Shown here: positions 46,001 to 55,545 of the stretch, in pieces
How the letters are laid out: each line of letters opens with the position of its first letter
How positions within the stretch are numbered: the stretch's first letter is position 1
Assembly (NCBI RefSeq): GCF_011612265.2
Contig: NZ_CP050134.2
Span: 1,054,001-1,118,000 of the forward strand
Reading direction: 5' to 3'
DNA length: 64,000 nucleotides
Origin: Corynebacterium matruchotii
Lineage (GTDB): Bacteria > Actinomycetota > Actinomycetes > Mycobacteriales > Mycobacteriaceae
Translations under genes and position numbers: made by a program
Notes under the pieces: model-generated
Databases searched by the model: none
The model's input: only the letters and a program-made list of their open reading frames with translations
What the model was told of the DNA's origin: nothing

Positions 46001-47127
46001 TGAACTTTGGTTTTTGTGGAATAGCGGGAGATTCTTGCGGTGCCGGTATCGACCACGAAATGAATGCCCGGCACGGTCAGCGACGTTTCGGCAATGTTGG
46101 TGGATAACACAATGCGCCGGTGGGCGTGGGGGCTAAAAACGCGATGCTGTTCCTGGTTGGATAGCCGACCGAAAAGCGGAACCACATCAACATTGCGCCA
46201 CCGTTTCCCGGCGATGGCTTCCATGGCGTCACGAATGTCCGCCTCCCCCGGGAAAAAGCATAAAATGTCACCATCGCCATATTCCATGAGTTCTTCGATG
46301 GCGGAAAGTAACCCGTCCAGTGGGTCGATGTCGATGAGTTTACCCCCGGACTCCACCTGGAGCGGGCGGTAGAGCACTTCGACGGGGTAGGTGCGGCCCG
46401 ATACCTCAATGATCGGCGCCGGGTTGCCGTCTTGATCTGCGAAATGTGCCGCAAACCGCTCCGGGTCGATTGTTGCAGAGGTGATAATAACCTTGAGGTC
46501 TGGCCGTTTAGGCAGTAATTGTTTGAGATAGCCGAGCAAAAAATCAATATTGAGGCTTCGCTCATGGGCCTCGTCAATGATAATGGTGTCGTAAGCATTA
46601 AGGTAGCGGTCATGCTGCATTTCTGCGAGCAAAATGCCATCGGTCATAAGTTTTACCGCGGTTTGCGGGCCCACCTGATCGTCAAACCGGATGGCATAGC
46701 CGACGCTTTCGCCGATGCGCTGCCCTAATTCGTCGGCAATGCGCTCCGCCACGGTCCGAGCGGCTAACCGGCGCGGCTGGGTGTGCCCAATGAGTCCCCG
46801 TCGACCCCGACCAATATCCAAACAAATTTTCGGAATCTGCGTGGTTTTGCCTGACCCGGTTTCACCAGCAATGATTACTACCTGATGGTCCCTAATAGCA
46901 TCCGCGATATCGTCTTTACGTGCGGATACCGGTAACTGCTCCGGGTAGGTGATAGTTGGAATGCTACGAGCCCGCTTGTCGACGCTTTCTCGGGCGGTCA
47001 TCATGTCCGCCGCAATGGCTGATAATGCTTTAGGAGAGCGGGCCTTCGCTAATCGACGCCGGAACCTGCGCTCATCAGCAATACTCAGTTGGGAAAGTTC
47101 GTCTTCTAATTGTTGTTTACTAGGCAT
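43099..47127 (-). CDS. hrpA: ATP-dependent RNA helicase HrpA
   Basis: A 1342-residue DEAH-box helicase. Walker A GETGSGKTTQ (residues ~91-100), DEAH box IIIDEAHERSLN (~187-198), SAT motif ITSATID, motif VI QRSGRCGRV, then HA2/OB-fold and the long C-terminal DUF3418 region specific to HrpA. Such proteins unwind mRNA; in E. coli HrpA rescues stalled ribosomes. It is the largest gene here, running convergently with nrdR. Confidence 0.95.
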   Translation of the reverse strand: MPSKQQLEDELSQLSIADERRFRRRLAKARSPKALSAIAADMMTARESVDKRARSIPTITYPEQLPVSARKDDIADAIRDHQVVIIAGETGSGKTTQIPKICLDIGRGRRGLIGHTQPRRLAARTVAERIADELGQRIGESVGYAIRFDDQVGPQTAVKLMTDGILLAEMQHDRYLNAYDTIIIDEAHERSLNIDFLLGYLKQLLPKRPDLKVIITSATIDPERFAAHFADQDGNPAPIIEVSGRTYPVEVLYRPLQVESGGKLIDIDPLDGLLSAIEELMEYGDGDILCFFPGEADIRDAMEAIAGKRWRNVDVVPLFGRLSNQEQHRVFSPHAHRRIVLSTNIAETSLTVPGIHFVVDTGTARISRYSTKTKVQRLPIEDISQASANQRSGRCGRVADGIAIRLYSEEDYLSRPKFTDPEILRTNLASVILQMAALKLGNIEDFPFVQAPDTRAIRDGIILLKELGALEDSDNNTNLPKLTPIGRDIARLPVDPRMARMIIEARRLGCLREVQVIVAALSIQDVRERPLEYQAQADQLHARFKNKTSDFLGYLKLWDYIARSREELSGNAFRNRMRKEFLHYLRIREWFDLVRQLKSVCGQLGWTTDDAALDRYVPEAKQLHSSQPGNRGNHQGQRGSVQSPTSQADADEVIGAEQADAVHQSLLSGLLSHIGIRNVDTREYQGARNTKFMVFPGSALAKTNPQYVMAAELVETSRLWARDVASIDPRWVERLAANLLKSTYSEPHWSSKRAAAMAYQRSTLYGVPVVADRLVPYHTIDPVAARDMFIREALIAGDWRTHHKFFHRNAEKLQAATELEERARRRDIVVDEDTLFDFYDSRLPEHITTGTRFDQWWKKTQRTQPNLLDFDPAALVHHAADSVTETDFPTTWVYTAGGETLHFDLTYRFVPGEPDDGVTVHVPVPLLAGLQPTGFEWLVPGMREDLVTELIRSLPKQVRRHVVPAPDYARRVVPLLDSRRTESLRAQLAAALTEVSGHVISPEEFRFDSLPAHLRMLFAAVDRRGKIIDSDKDLSALKHRRATQIQSSVSQAGRRVEQDSVSEWTADTLGAIPSEIFTKVDGQRVAAYPALMATPEGVAVKVFGTRAEADASMMTATLTLLLRKIPVPAQKMVNGLPLRQRVGVENYPHGGVSGLVADARVAATRDLLVRHGGPVRDPGEFAELLAKIRPEVPGLVRQMIVELAPALMEFVALRQELANWTGEAITDMQAQLEFLVPKNALAVHGIGRLKHLGRYVKAMRMRLDDMGVQPDRDARRQAVIHGLEAALAARLAKMPAARAKSAAVKDIYWLLQELRVSLFAQTLGTAQKVSESKISKAIAALR

Positions 47128-48037
47128 ATATATGTGTTTTCTACGGTCATGAATATAAGTTCTGTTGCTGCGGACAATGATTCTAGCAATATCACGCGGG
47201 TTTTCTCGGATCGGTGGGCAATGGTCCCCGCCCGTTATTCCCGCTCGGTATCCTCATCAAAGGTTTACCTCTTTGCAGCTGCCGCCATTATTATGGCAAG
47301 GATTACCCCCGCAGAGCTTTACTAGGCAAGCGGCAACCAGATGGCGAGCATTGATGACAGGGCGGCCACAGGTAGAGGGGGTAGCTGGCGGGGCTAATTT
47401 TCTACTGAGATTGCCAGCTGGCCGTAAGCGTGCCACACCACGGTTACCATTATCAATAGTGGTGAATGGTGTGATCAATGGATGTAGTTACTGCGTGCCA
47501 GGCGTGACATTGTACCCAATAATTGCGGTAGGAAACATGCATCTCAACCATAGTTTGCTTGGTATGTGTGTTCTAAGAATGGGGTAAAAAGGGGTACCTG
47601 AAGTGGCGTTTAAGTAAACTGAATAGAATTGTGGTGTGAAAGATCTATCGTTCAATGTTGGCGATACTTCTAGCAGCAATAAACCAGTTTTCCACGGCCG
47701 ATGTGAGGTGAGTATTTGCCCCACATCACCCGCCTGCATGGTCGTAAATCCTCTATGAAGGTTAGTGGGTGTGGGTGGGATGCCTACCTTTTGCTGTCGC
47801 AACGGCATAAAATGATAACTTGGCTGATTGTCTAAAAATACAAAAAGAAATTCCTTGCTGATTACACGTTGTGTTGGGACCGTCAGCAATAAGGGCTTTC
47901 CAAAGGTATTTCAGCCCGATATGGGTGCATTCGGCCCATCTGCGCCGTTGTGAGATCACAATCAAAGTGGGGGAGGAAACTCACTCCTCACGGATTTTCC
48001 TCATACGGATGAGAGAAGTAACGAAAGGATTTACGTT
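47128..48037. other. 910-bp gap without a recognised gene
   Basis: The longest non-coding stretch. Open frames at 47165-47587 (+) and 47488-47889 (-) show no domain or plausible composition. Structures seen: AGCTGGC (47380s) with GCCAGCT ~30 bases later, GATGTG ... CACATC near 47699-47727, and the palindrome TTGTGA-GA-TCACAA (47948-47961) with GAGGA/TCCTC just before the downstream gene. A decayed gene or an RNA gene is possible. Confidence 0.45.
47948..47961 (+). promoter_or_regulatory. Palindromic operator candidate upstream of the YGQ-rich gene
   Basis: TTGTGAGATCACAA has perfect 6-bp arms around GA. It resembles a CRP/GlxR half-site pair but the spacing is only 2 instead of 6, so GlxR is unlikely. 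It lies ~77 bases before GTG 48038. Confidence 0.35.
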
Positions 48038-50200
48038 GTGACAGACAACCACAACAATGATGACGGCAAGGAGCCGCGGGATAAGTCAGATCGGGAGGGG
48101 TCGGGCAAGCCCACAGATCCGCGGCAGAAGAATCCTTATTCACCACAGTCCGGCAATTATAGTGATGGGCTCACCGGTTCGGGCTCTGGAAGCAGTTCTT
48201 ACGGCGGCTATGGGCAACCATCACAATCGAGCAACCCCTATTCCGGCTCTGGCAGTAACCCCTACGGCCAAAGCTCTTCCAGCTATGGGCAATCGCAGCA
48301 GGGGAGTAGCAGCCCTTATGGGAGCAATTCGAGCGGCTATGGGCAGCCTACCGGTGGTTACGGCCAGCAGGGTGGTTATGGGCAACCATCTCGAAGCAAT
48401 AGCCCCTATGGGAGCCCGCATTCTTCCACCTCTGGCTCCGAGACCGGACAGTCCGGTTCCGCGTATAGCAGCTATGGTCAGTCGTCTAACTCGTCAGATC
48501 AATCCCAGGATAGTGGTAGCTATAACCGTCCTACCGGGATATATGGCCAATCGCAGCAGGGGAGTAGTAGCCCCTACGGGCAGAATTCCTCGTCAAGCTA
48601 CGGGCAGCAATCACGGCAAAACGATTCCGGTAGCTATAGCCAACCGCAAGAAACCGTAAGTTACGAGCGCCCACAACAAAACGACACTGGTAATTACGAA
48701 CGTCCGCAGCAAAACACTGGTAGCTATGAGCGGCCGCAGCAAAGCGATTCGGGCAGCTACAACCGTCCAACCGGTGGCTACGAGCAGCCTCGCCAACCTC
48801 AGTCGGGGAGTCCCTACGGTGGGCCGACGGGCTATGGGCAATCCCCGCAATCCGGCGGTGGATACAGTCAACAATCCGGTGGCTATGGCAGTGGTGGTCA
48901 GCAACCACCCGCCAATAATGCCGCCCCCTACGGCAGCCCCTCGGCGGCCGGCACCCCCTACGGTCAGCAATCAGGCGGCTATGGGCAGCCTGCCGGTGGT
49001 TACGGCCAGCCCGCTGGTGGTTACGGCCAATCTCCGCAACAAATGCCGGGAGGCGCCCCCTACGGTCAGCCTCAGGGGGGCGGTTACGGTGGTCAGGCTC
49101 CTACCAGTTCTGGTGGTTATGGCCAGCCGCAGGGCGGTTATGGGCAGCCCCAGGGTCCGCAGGGTCCCCAGGGCGGTGGCTATGTGCAACAAGCATCACC
49201 GAACTCCGGCGGTTATGGGCAGCCTAATTTTGGTGGTGGGTTTCAGCCCCAAGCTCCTGGCGCGAACCAGTATGGTCAGCAACCACCCCAGGGTGGTTTC
49301 GACCCGGCGGCAGGCCAGTATGCACCGCAACAGCAGAGCGGTCCGCAGTTACCTGCACCCGTGGCGGGCGTCGAGGTAGTGGGTCAGAACGCACTGTACG
49401 AAACCAACATGCTGAAACGGGAATCTGGGCTCAGCATTGGTATGACGTTTACCTATGGTTACAAGGCCATCATGAAAAACCCGGTACTCTGGTTGGCCAT
49501 TGGAGCCGTGGTTGGTGTGATCATGGCTGTTGTGAATTATTTGAATCAGCGTCAGCTGCAGGCACAGATTCAGGAACAAATGCAAAACATTATGGCGGGC
49601 TCTAGCACCAGCGCCAATGTAACGGTTATGACGCCTACCATGATGATCGTGTATCTAGTCTTGGTGCTTGTGGTTATTTTGATTTCTCCTATCCTGTGTG
49701 CTGCGATTCTCACGCAGCTGGACGGGGAGAAAGTGACGATGGAAACCGTGAAAGCCCGGATGAATTATGTACAGACGCTCATCTCGGCAGCGCTAGTTGC
49801 TTTAGTGTTGATTGTTTTCTCTGGGATTTCCGGGTTGGCATCAAAGTATTTATCGTCTTTGATGGTGGCAAGTATCGTGGGTTTGTTGGTGTCATTGGCA
49901 GTGTTCTTTACATTACCATTGTTTGGTCTCGCCCCGGGGTTTGCATCTGAGTCTCGGGCGTCCGGGTTGAACTCGATTGTCGCTAATTTTACCGCAATGA
50001 AAAAGGCATATTTCCCGTTCCTCGGCTTGCTGCTGCTCTGGGGGGTTATCTTCGTTGTAGCGTCTCTTATCGTCTCCTTTGGCGGAATCATCGGTGTGAT
50101 TACTAGCGCCATCCTTGTGATGTTTATTGCTCCAGTGCTCGTCAATTCCATGGGACATGCATACCGCCAGATGTCTGGTGCCCCCTACCCACAAATGTAG
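48038..50200 (+). CDS. Low-complexity YGQ/GS-rich membrane protein
   Basis: A 720-residue protein in two parts. Residues ~1-30 are charged (Asp/Lys/Arg). Residues ~30-450 are low-complexity and made of Gly, Ser, Gln, Tyr, Pro and Asn; the tripeptide YGQ occurs about 20 times, often as GYGQP or SYGQ. After a short linker, residues ~480-715 hold about six hydrophobic helices ([34 protein letters not shown] and others) and end GAPYPQM. Start GTG 48038 follows GAAAGGA. Corynebacteria have Pro/Gly-rich membrane proteins of this general plan; the function is unknown. The composition suggests a disordered cytoplasmic domain tethered to the membrane. Closed by a terminator. Confidence 0.8.
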   Translation: MTDNHNNDDGKEPRDKSDREGSGKPTDPRQKNPYSPQSGNYSDGLTGSGSGSSSYGGYGQPSQSSNPYSGSGSNPYGQSSSSYGQSQQGSSSPYGSNSSGYGQPTGGYGQQGGYGQPSRSNSPYGSPHSSTSGSETGQSGSAYSSYGQSSNSSDQSQDSGSYNRPTGIYGQSQQGSSSPYGQNSSSSYGQQSRQNDSGSYSQPQETVSYERPQQNDTGNYERPQQNTGSYERPQQSDSGSYNRPTGGYEQPRQPQSGSPYGGPTGYGQSPQSGGGYSQQSGGYGSGGQQPPANNAAPYGSPSAAGTPYGQQSGGYGQPAGGYGQPAGGYGQSPQQMPGGAPYGQPQGGGYGGQAPTSSGGYGQPQGGYGQPQGPQGPQGGGYVQQASPNSGGYGQPNFGGGFQPQAPGANQYGQQPPQGGFDPAAGQYAPQQQSGPQLPAPVAGVEVVGQNALYETNMLKRESGLSIGMTFTYGYKAIMKNPVLWLAIGAVVGVIMAVVNYLNQRQLQAQIQEQMQNIMAGSSTSANVTVMTPTMMIVYLVLVLVVILISPILCAAILTQLDGEKVTMETVKARMNYVQTLISAALVALVLIVFSGISGLASKYLSSLMVASIVGLLVSLAVFFTLPLFGLAPGFASESRASGLNSIVANFTAMKKAYFPFLGLLLLWGVIFVVASLIVSFGGIIGVITSAILVMFIAPVLVNSMGHAYRQMSGAPYPQM
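48125..49350 (+). repeat. YGQ/PYG low-complexity coding repeat
   Basis: In-frame degenerate repeats around TATGGGCAG or TACGGCCAG (Tyr-Gly-Gln) with Ser-Ser or Gly-Gly-Tyr spacers. The third codon positions vary, so it is selected at protein level rather than a fresh tandem duplication, but near-identical blocks (for example two consecutive YGQPAGG units near 48980-49025) point to some recent expansion. Confidence 0.75.
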
Positions 50201-50216
50201 GAGGCAAATTCCCTTT

Positions 50217-50253
50217 GGTTCAGGAAGAGGATCTTCTTCCTGAACCAGTTTTT
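50217..50253 (+). terminator. Terminator after the YGQ-rich gene
   Basis: GGTTCAGGAAGA (50217-50228) pairs with TCTTCCTGAACC (50235-50246), followed by AGTTTTTATTT. A second hairpin, GGGTGGGGAT (50278-50287) with ATCCCCACCC, lies between it and oxyR and may serve oxyR from the other strand. Confidence 0.9.
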
Positions 50254-50361
50254 ATTTCTATCGAGACAGCGCAACGGGTGGGGATCCTTCCATTCTTGAG
50301 GAAATCCCCACCCGGTTACGCTTGCGAATCAGCAGTCTTTATTTAACCCACTACTAACCCA

Positions 50362-51306
50362 TTAGCGGGGCAGTTGGGAAATAACCTGATTAAAGGACCT
50401 GGTCACCAAATCGCCCAACAGGGAGAAATCGTCATATCGGGTTGACGAGCCACGGAACACGATACCCACCTTCCGGTAGGCGGACGCGGCATCGTGGAAC
50501 CGGGCCGTCTCTACGGCAGGACGCACGCATTCGGTCTGTACCGCCGATTCTGGGATCAAGGTGGCCCCCATGTCGGCAGACACCAATTGCAGGACCGTGG
50601 TGAGGCTAGCAGCCCGGGTTTCGGCGTGATTCGGGGGCATGGGGTTGAACTCTGCCTTGCGGCACAAGTCAACGATTTGGTCCCGCAAGCAGTGGCCGTC
50701 GTCAAGCAGCAGCAGGGAGACTTCCTTTAAGTCCTTCAGCTTCAAATCTTTCCGGCCCGCAAACGGGTGATGCGCCGGCACCACCATGCGGAACCGCTCC
50801 TCGTACAGGGGGATCTCCTGCAAGCCAGCAGTGTTGGTGGGAACGGCCAGGATGGCGCAGTCGATACCGCCGTCGCGCAGCATTTGGACCAAGTGCTTGG
50901 TTTGGTCCTCGATGATGTGCAGCTCCAAATCCGGATATTTGTCCCGCACCAGTTCAATCAGTGTCGGCAGAATGTAGGGGGCGATGGTGGGGATGATGCC
51001 GATAGACAAGGGGCCAGACAAGGTGCCGGTGGCGCCATGCGCGTGGGAGAGGAAGTTTTCTGCAGCGTCGAGAGTTGCTTTCGCCAGGGGGAGAAGCTTT
51101 TCGCCAGCTGGGGTGACGATGACGCGCCGGGTGGAACGTTCAATAAGTTGAACGTTAAGACCCGTCTCCAGCGCAACAAGAGCCTGCGACAGTGAAGGCT
51201 GTGAAATGTTGAGCTTGGTGGCAGCGGTGCCGAAGTGCTTGTTTTCGGCAATTGTTACGAAGGTACGCAGTTGTGCAAGTGTTGGTCGATACTCTTTATT
51301 ACTCAT
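50362..51306 (-). CDS. oxyR: Hydrogen peroxide sensor OxyR
   Basis: A 314-residue LysR-family regulator. N-terminal HTH (residues ~8-65, FGTAATKLNISQPSLSQALVAL). The redox pair is Cys206 and Cys215 in GHCLRDQIVDLC, spaced like C199/C208 of E. coli OxyR. Known to control catalase and iron genes in corynebacteria. No katA adjoins here. Confidence 0.92.
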   Translation of the reverse strand: MSNKEYRPTLAQLRTFVTIAENKHFGTAATKLNISQPSLSQALVALETGLNVQLIERSTRRVIVTPAGEKLLPLAKATLDAAENFLSHAHGATGTLSGPLSIGIIPTIAPYILPTLIELVRDKYPDLELHIIEDQTKHLVQMLRDGGIDCAILAVPTNTAGLQEIPLYEERFRMVVPAHHPFAGRKDLKLKDLKEVSLLLLDDGHCLRDQIVDLCRKAEFNPMPPNHAETRAASLTTVLQLVSADMGATLIPESAVQTECVRPAVETARFHDAASAYRKVGIVFRGSSTRYDDFSLLGDLVTRSFNQVISQLPR

Positions 51307-51630
51307 TTTCTTCGCCTATTTGCAAAGTTTGGTTTGATTTATGTCAATCTTAAATGCAATGGATAGCGGTATGCAATAAATTTACCCCCGCGGGTAGGTG
51401 ATTCTTATGATGTGAAACCACCAAGCTGGCGTAAAGGCTGCAATGAGTGCAGTATAGTCAAACTTAAAGTAAAAACTTAAAATAAATTAAAATTATCTAA
51501 GAAATGGCCGGTTAAACGCCAGTTCGAAGGCCCAACAGGGGTGAAATTGGGGGTGAGAAACCGGAAAATCCGGGCACCCACGGTATCACATTCCCACATC
51601 ATTAATTATCCAAATATCTATCACTTAACG
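51307..51630. promoter_or_regulatory. 324-bp oxyR upstream region
   Basis: AT-rich. ATGCAAT occurs twice (51354-51360 and 51371-51377) with a 17-bp period about 50-70 bases before the oxyR start, a candidate autoregulatory site. The rest (to the helicase stop) shows nothing recognisable. Confidence 0.35.
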
Positions 51631-54180
51631 CTAAAAATCAATTCGCAAGTCTGCGAACCTCACCTCCCCCGCGGCATCCGAAGCATCCAAATCAATTACC
51701 CCCGCGAAGCTGAACGCATTATCCCCCTCAGGGTCTTTGATGATCTGCCGCACCTCCCATGACCGGCCCGTCTTTTTCAGCAGGAAGAACTCCGGGCCCC
51801 GGGCCGCCGGCGACACATCAACATCGGCGTAGTCCTCGAAATACGCGTCCATCGCCGCCCCAAAATCCGGCGCATCATCCAAATACTCGGTCATCTGCGT
51901 CAATGTGTCCTCCTGCTCGTAGGCAAACAACTGCACCAGCCGGAACATGATATTTCGCACCATAATGCCAAAAGCCCGCTGATTGGCCGTCAGCGCCGTC
52001 GGATCCTCCACGCCAAACGCCAGCTCCCGGGCCAGCGTATCGCGGGAGATAGGGGCATCTGGGTCCGCTAATTGGGCCCATTCGTCCACCAGGGACGAGT
52101 CCACCTGCCGCACCAATTCACCCAGCCACACAATGATGTCCTCCAGGTCATCGGTGAGATACTCCTGCGGCACCGAATGCTGCAGTGTCCGCCACGCATC
52201 CGTGAGATAGTGCAACACCACCCCCTCCGCCCGCGCTAACCCATAGGTGGCGATCAAATCCGAAAATGTCATGCCGTGTTCGATCATGTCCCGCACCACC
52301 GATTTGGGGCTAATGTCGAATTCTCGTGCCCACGGGTGCCCCTTGCAGTAAATGCCGTACGCTTCTTCCAGTTCGTCGGCCAACGGCATCGGCCATGTGA
52401 TTTCCTCCACAATCGCCATGCGTTCGTTATAATCCACACCCTCGGCCTTTAACGCGGCGATTTCCTCCCCCCGCGCCTGCTTCTGCTGCGCAATCAACAG
52501 GGGCGTCGGATCCTCCAACACCGACTCGAACACGCTGATCACATCCAACGTGTACGTGTCCGAATCCTTGTCCAAAAGCTCCAACGCCGCCAGCGCAAAC
52601 GGCCCCAACGGCTGGTTTAACGCGAAATCCGGCTGCAACTCCGCCGTGAGCTGATACTCCCGGCCGGTCGGGTCCGGCTCGTCTAGCTTCACCACAATCC
52701 CCGCCGTCACCAGCCCCCGCAGTAGCTCTATCGCCCGCAAAATATCTTTATTCTGCTTTTCTCGGGAATCATGATTATCCCGCAACAAATGCCTCATGTG
52801 GGCAAACCCATCACCCGGCCGGCACACCACGTTTAACAACATGGAACTCGACACCCGAAACTGGCTCACCAACCCCTCCGGCTGCGCGGCCACAAGCCGC
52901 TGATAGGTCTTCTCCGACCACACTACTTCACCGTCCCGAACCGTTTTCTTCCGAAGCTTCTTCAGCTTCGCCGGATCCGTCCCTGCTCGCTGACGCAACC
53001 GCCAGTTTTCGATCTCATGTTCGGTTGCCTCGATGACAACATAACCCACCGTATCAAACCCGGCGCGGCCCGCCCGCCCGGCAATCTGGTGGAATTCCCG
53101 CGCCGCTAAAATCCGGCGCCGGCTGCCATCAAACTTCGCCAATCCGGTAAACAACACGGTACGGATCGGCACATTAATGCCCACCCCCAATGTGTCCGTG
53201 CCGCAAATAACCTTCAATAAACCAGTCTGTGACAACCGTTCCACAAGCCGCCGATACTTCGGCAACATGCCACCGTGATGCACCGCAATCCCACGCCGTA
53301 ACAGCTTCGACAATGTGTGCCCGAAGGTAGTAGTGAACCGAAAATCACCGATCTCTTCGGCGATTTTCTCCTTCGTCTCCTTGTCGATGATTTTCAGGCT
53401 GGTGAGTGATTGTGCCCGCTCAACGGCCTCCCGCTGGGTGAAATGCACAACATAAACCGGTGCCTTGTCCTCCTTTAGGAGTCGCTCAATGGTTTCATGT
53501 ATTGGGGTGTAAACAAATTCGAAATCAAGTGGCACTGGCCTATCGGCGTCCGCACCGACTAGCGAAGTAACCCGGCCGGTGCGCCTGGTCAAATCCTCCT
53601 GAAGCATGCTGGTGTTCCCCAACGTGGCGGACATCAATAGGAATTGCGTGTTCGGCATTTCCAGGAGCGGAACCTGCCACGCCCACCCCCGACTCGGGTC
53701 CGAATAGTAGTGGAATTCGTCCATGACAACTTGGTCGATTTCGGCACGCTCCCCACCGCGTAACGCCATGTTCGCCACAATTTCGGCAGTCGCACAAATG
53801 ATCGGGGCCTGGGAGTTGACGGTGGCGTCTCCCGTCATCATGCCCACGGATTCCGGGCCGAAAATATCGCAGAGCGCAAAAAACTTTTCGCTCACCAATG
53901 CTTTAATCGGGGCGGTGTAGAAACTCCGTTGGCCGCGGGCCATGGCAATGAAATGGGCGGCGATGGCAACCATGGATTTCCCCGAACCAGTGGGTGTGGC
54001 CAAAATAACATTATCGCCGGCGAGGATGCCTAATGCGGCCTCTTCCTGCGCCGGATACAGGGTGATCCCCTTGTCTTTCGCCCAGGCGAGGAACGAATCA
54101 AAAATGGATTCGTCGATGAGGGATTCGGGCACTTCTTCCAAGTCGGGCAGCATTTGGGCAAGTGTTAGATTCACACCCAT
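51631..54180 (-). CDS. Ski2-like DEAD/DEAH-box helicase with DUF3516
   Basis: An 849-residue superfamily 2 helicase: Walker A ATPTGSGKS (residues ~59-67), box II VVMDEFHYYSD, SAT motif LMSATLGN, motif V/VI GVGINVPIRT and QIAGRAGRAGFD, and the long C-terminal DUF3516 region. Actinobacterial proteins of this kind are conserved beside oxyR/sigB loci; the substrate (RNA or DNA) is unknown. Starts 78 bp downstream of the PAC2 stop, same strand. Confidence 0.9.
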   Translation of the reverse strand: MGVNLTLAQMLPDLEEVPESLIDESIFDSFLAWAKDKGITLYPAQEEAALGILAGDNVILATPTGSGKSMVAIAAHFIAMARGQRSFYTAPIKALVSEKFFALCDIFGPESVGMMTGDATVNSQAPIICATAEIVANMALRGGERAEIDQVVMDEFHYYSDPSRGWAWQVPLLEMPNTQFLLMSATLGNTSMLQEDLTRRTGRVTSLVGADADRPVPLDFEFVYTPIHETIERLLKEDKAPVYVVHFTQREAVERAQSLTSLKIIDKETKEKIAEEIGDFRFTTTFGHTLSKLLRRGIAVHHGGMLPKYRRLVERLSQTGLLKVICGTDTLGVGINVPIRTVLFTGLAKFDGSRRRILAAREFHQIAGRAGRAGFDTVGYVVIEATEHEIENWRLRQRAGTDPAKLKKLRKKTVRDGEVVWSEKTYQRLVAAQPEGLVSQFRVSSSMLLNVVCRPGDGFAHMRHLLRDNHDSREKQNKDILRAIELLRGLVTAGIVVKLDEPDPTGREYQLTAELQPDFALNQPLGPFALAALELLDKDSDTYTLDVISVFESVLEDPTPLLIAQQKQARGEEIAALKAEGVDYNERMAIVEEITWPMPLADELEEAYGIYCKGHPWAREFDISPKSVVRDMIEHGMTFSDLIATYGLARAEGVVLHYLTDAWRTLQHSVPQEYLTDDLEDIIVWLGELVRQVDSSLVDEWAQLADPDAPISRDTLARELAFGVEDPTALTANQRAFGIMVRNIMFRLVQLFAYEQEDTLTQMTEYLDDAPDFGAAMDAYFEDYADVDVSPAARGPEFFLLKKTGRSWEVRQIIKDPEGDNAFSFAGVIDLDASDAAGEVRFADLRIDF

Positions 54181-54206
54181 TAACCCTAATCGAATTTACC
54201 AAGCAA

Positions 54207-54249
54207 CGACGCCACCCCGCAGCCGATGGTTGGCCCTGGGGTGGCGTCG
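54207..54249. terminator. Perfect 12-bp stem between PAC2 and helicase genes
   Basis: CGACGCCACCCC (54207-54218) and GGGGTGGCGTCG (54238-54249) are perfect inverse complements around 19 bases. It begins 10 bases after the PAC2 stop on the minus strand; the following bases are only weakly T-rich, so attenuation is as likely as full termination. Confidence 0.65.
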
Positions 54250-54258
54250 AAAAGCTGC

Positions 54259-55221
54259 CTAGTTATCGTCCTCATCGTCGGCGGAATCATCCGGGGTGTC
54301 CAAGGCGGCGAGGAACCGCTCAAACTCTTCCCCTAGCTCGTCACCGCTTGGCATGGGTTCGGCACTATGGCCTGGCAGTGCCATGTGCGGGTGATCCTCA
54401 TGGTATTGCTCCAGGTTCTCATCGTATTGCTGCTCCAATAAGTCCACCACCTGCTGAATCTCGGCGGTGCCCTGAATCTGCTCCGCGATCTGTGCCGCCA
54501 TCCGCCGGGAATCCTCCTCCAATGCCCCCAGCGGAATGGCGAGTCCGGCAGCCTGCGACACCGCCTCCAGCAGCTTCAACGTTGCCTGCGGGTAGGGGGA
54601 AGCAGCCAAATAATGCGGCACATGTGCCGTATAGCCCGCCACATTACGGCCCTGCTTATTGAGCAAATACTCCAACTGCAACGATGCCGAACCCGGAATA
54701 CTGAACCTGGTGTCCATCTTAAAATAGGGCTCCAATAGTTCTAACGAGTTGCCGTGTGCGCTAATAACCATCGGCCGGGTATGGGGCACCGTCATGGGTG
54801 CGGAATACAAACAAATGGTTTGCGTCACTCCAAGCCGTTCAATAAGATCAGCAACCGCCTGGCTAAACGCTTCCCACCGCAAATCCGGCTCCGGCCCGGT
54901 AAGCAGCAGAAACGGTTTATCGTTCGCGTCGAGGACCACCTGAATACCCAGGTTAATCTCCTCCACATCGGCCACCGAATTATGATCAATAGTGGTCATG
55001 GGCCGGCGTGACCGGTAGTCAATAAACTCATCATTATTAAACGACGCCACCGGCCGATGATCGAGAGCAGCAAGCAAATACGCGGAGCTTTGATCCACCG
55101 CATGTCCCGCATCGGCATAGCCTTGTAGCGCCACCACCATCGTGGGGCCTTCCTTGCCTGGCTGCGATACCGCTGGCACCGGAAACTCCAATTCGTACAT
55201 CTTCCGGTTATTGTCTTCCAT
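54259..55221 (-). CDS. PAC2 family protein
   Basis: A 320-residue protein of the PAC2 (proteasome assembly chaperone 2-like) family: MVVALQGYADAGHAVDQ, then SFNNDEFIDYRSRRP and FLLLTGPEPDLRWE are typical. Mycobacterial relatives (Rv2714 type) are conserved near the sigB locus; corynebacteria lack a proteasome, so assembly chaperoning is not implied. The acidic C-terminus ends DDSADDEDDN. AAAGGAGAACCA-ATG gives a good RBS. Confidence 0.85.
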   Translation of the reverse strand: MEDNNRKMYELEFPVPAVSQPGKEGPTMVVALQGYADAGHAVDQSSAYLLAALDHRPVASFNNDEFIDYRSRRPMTTIDHNSVADVEEINLGIQVVLDANDKPFLLLTGPEPDLRWEAFSQAVADLIERLGVTQTICLYSAPMTVPHTRPMVISAHGNSLELLEPYFKMDTRFSIPGSASLQLEYLLNKQGRNVAGYTAHVPHYLAASPYPQATLKLLEAVSQAAGLAIPLGALEEDSRRMAAQIAEQIQGTAEIQQVVDLLEQQYDENLEQYHEDHPHMALPGHSAEPMPSGDELGEEFERFLAALDTPDDSADDEDDN

Positions 55222-55545
55222 TGGTTCTCCTTTAAAAGTTCTTAACTATACCTTAACTTAAACAATGATCGGGGTTGTATTATTCCGTTCAGCTTTTCGA
55301 CGCGTTCCGTCGGCGCTCAACACCACAACAATAATTGGTGTGCAATCGAATCTTTGGGCTATATCAACTATTTTTCCCACCCTTAACCCTTAATTATGTA
55401 ATCCCACCAACCCTAAAATCAAGGAAAGCCCATAATTTATTGCCCTGTGCATAACTCGCCCCAGGTGGCGCCACCATCCCCACCAAAATTTTGCACCCAA
55501 GCGCAAAATTAGCCCTAGCCGAAACCCACATGCTGGGATAAAACC
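55222..55545. other. 324-bp divergent gap
   Basis: Non-coding stretch between divergent PAC2 and DUF4192 genes; AT-rich on the left. No hairpin, repeat or RNA signature stood out. Confidence 0.4.

Noticed and set aside
47165-47889. Open frames of 140 and 133 codons on opposite strands
   Set aside because: They overlap each other, lack recognisable domains and lack good RBSs; reported only as part of the gap.
48038-49400. YGQ repeat region as collagen-like or as a cell-wall spanning Pro/Gly domain
   Set aside because: No Gly-X-Y periodicity and no signal peptide before it; disordered cytoplasmic domain fits better, though topology is unproven.
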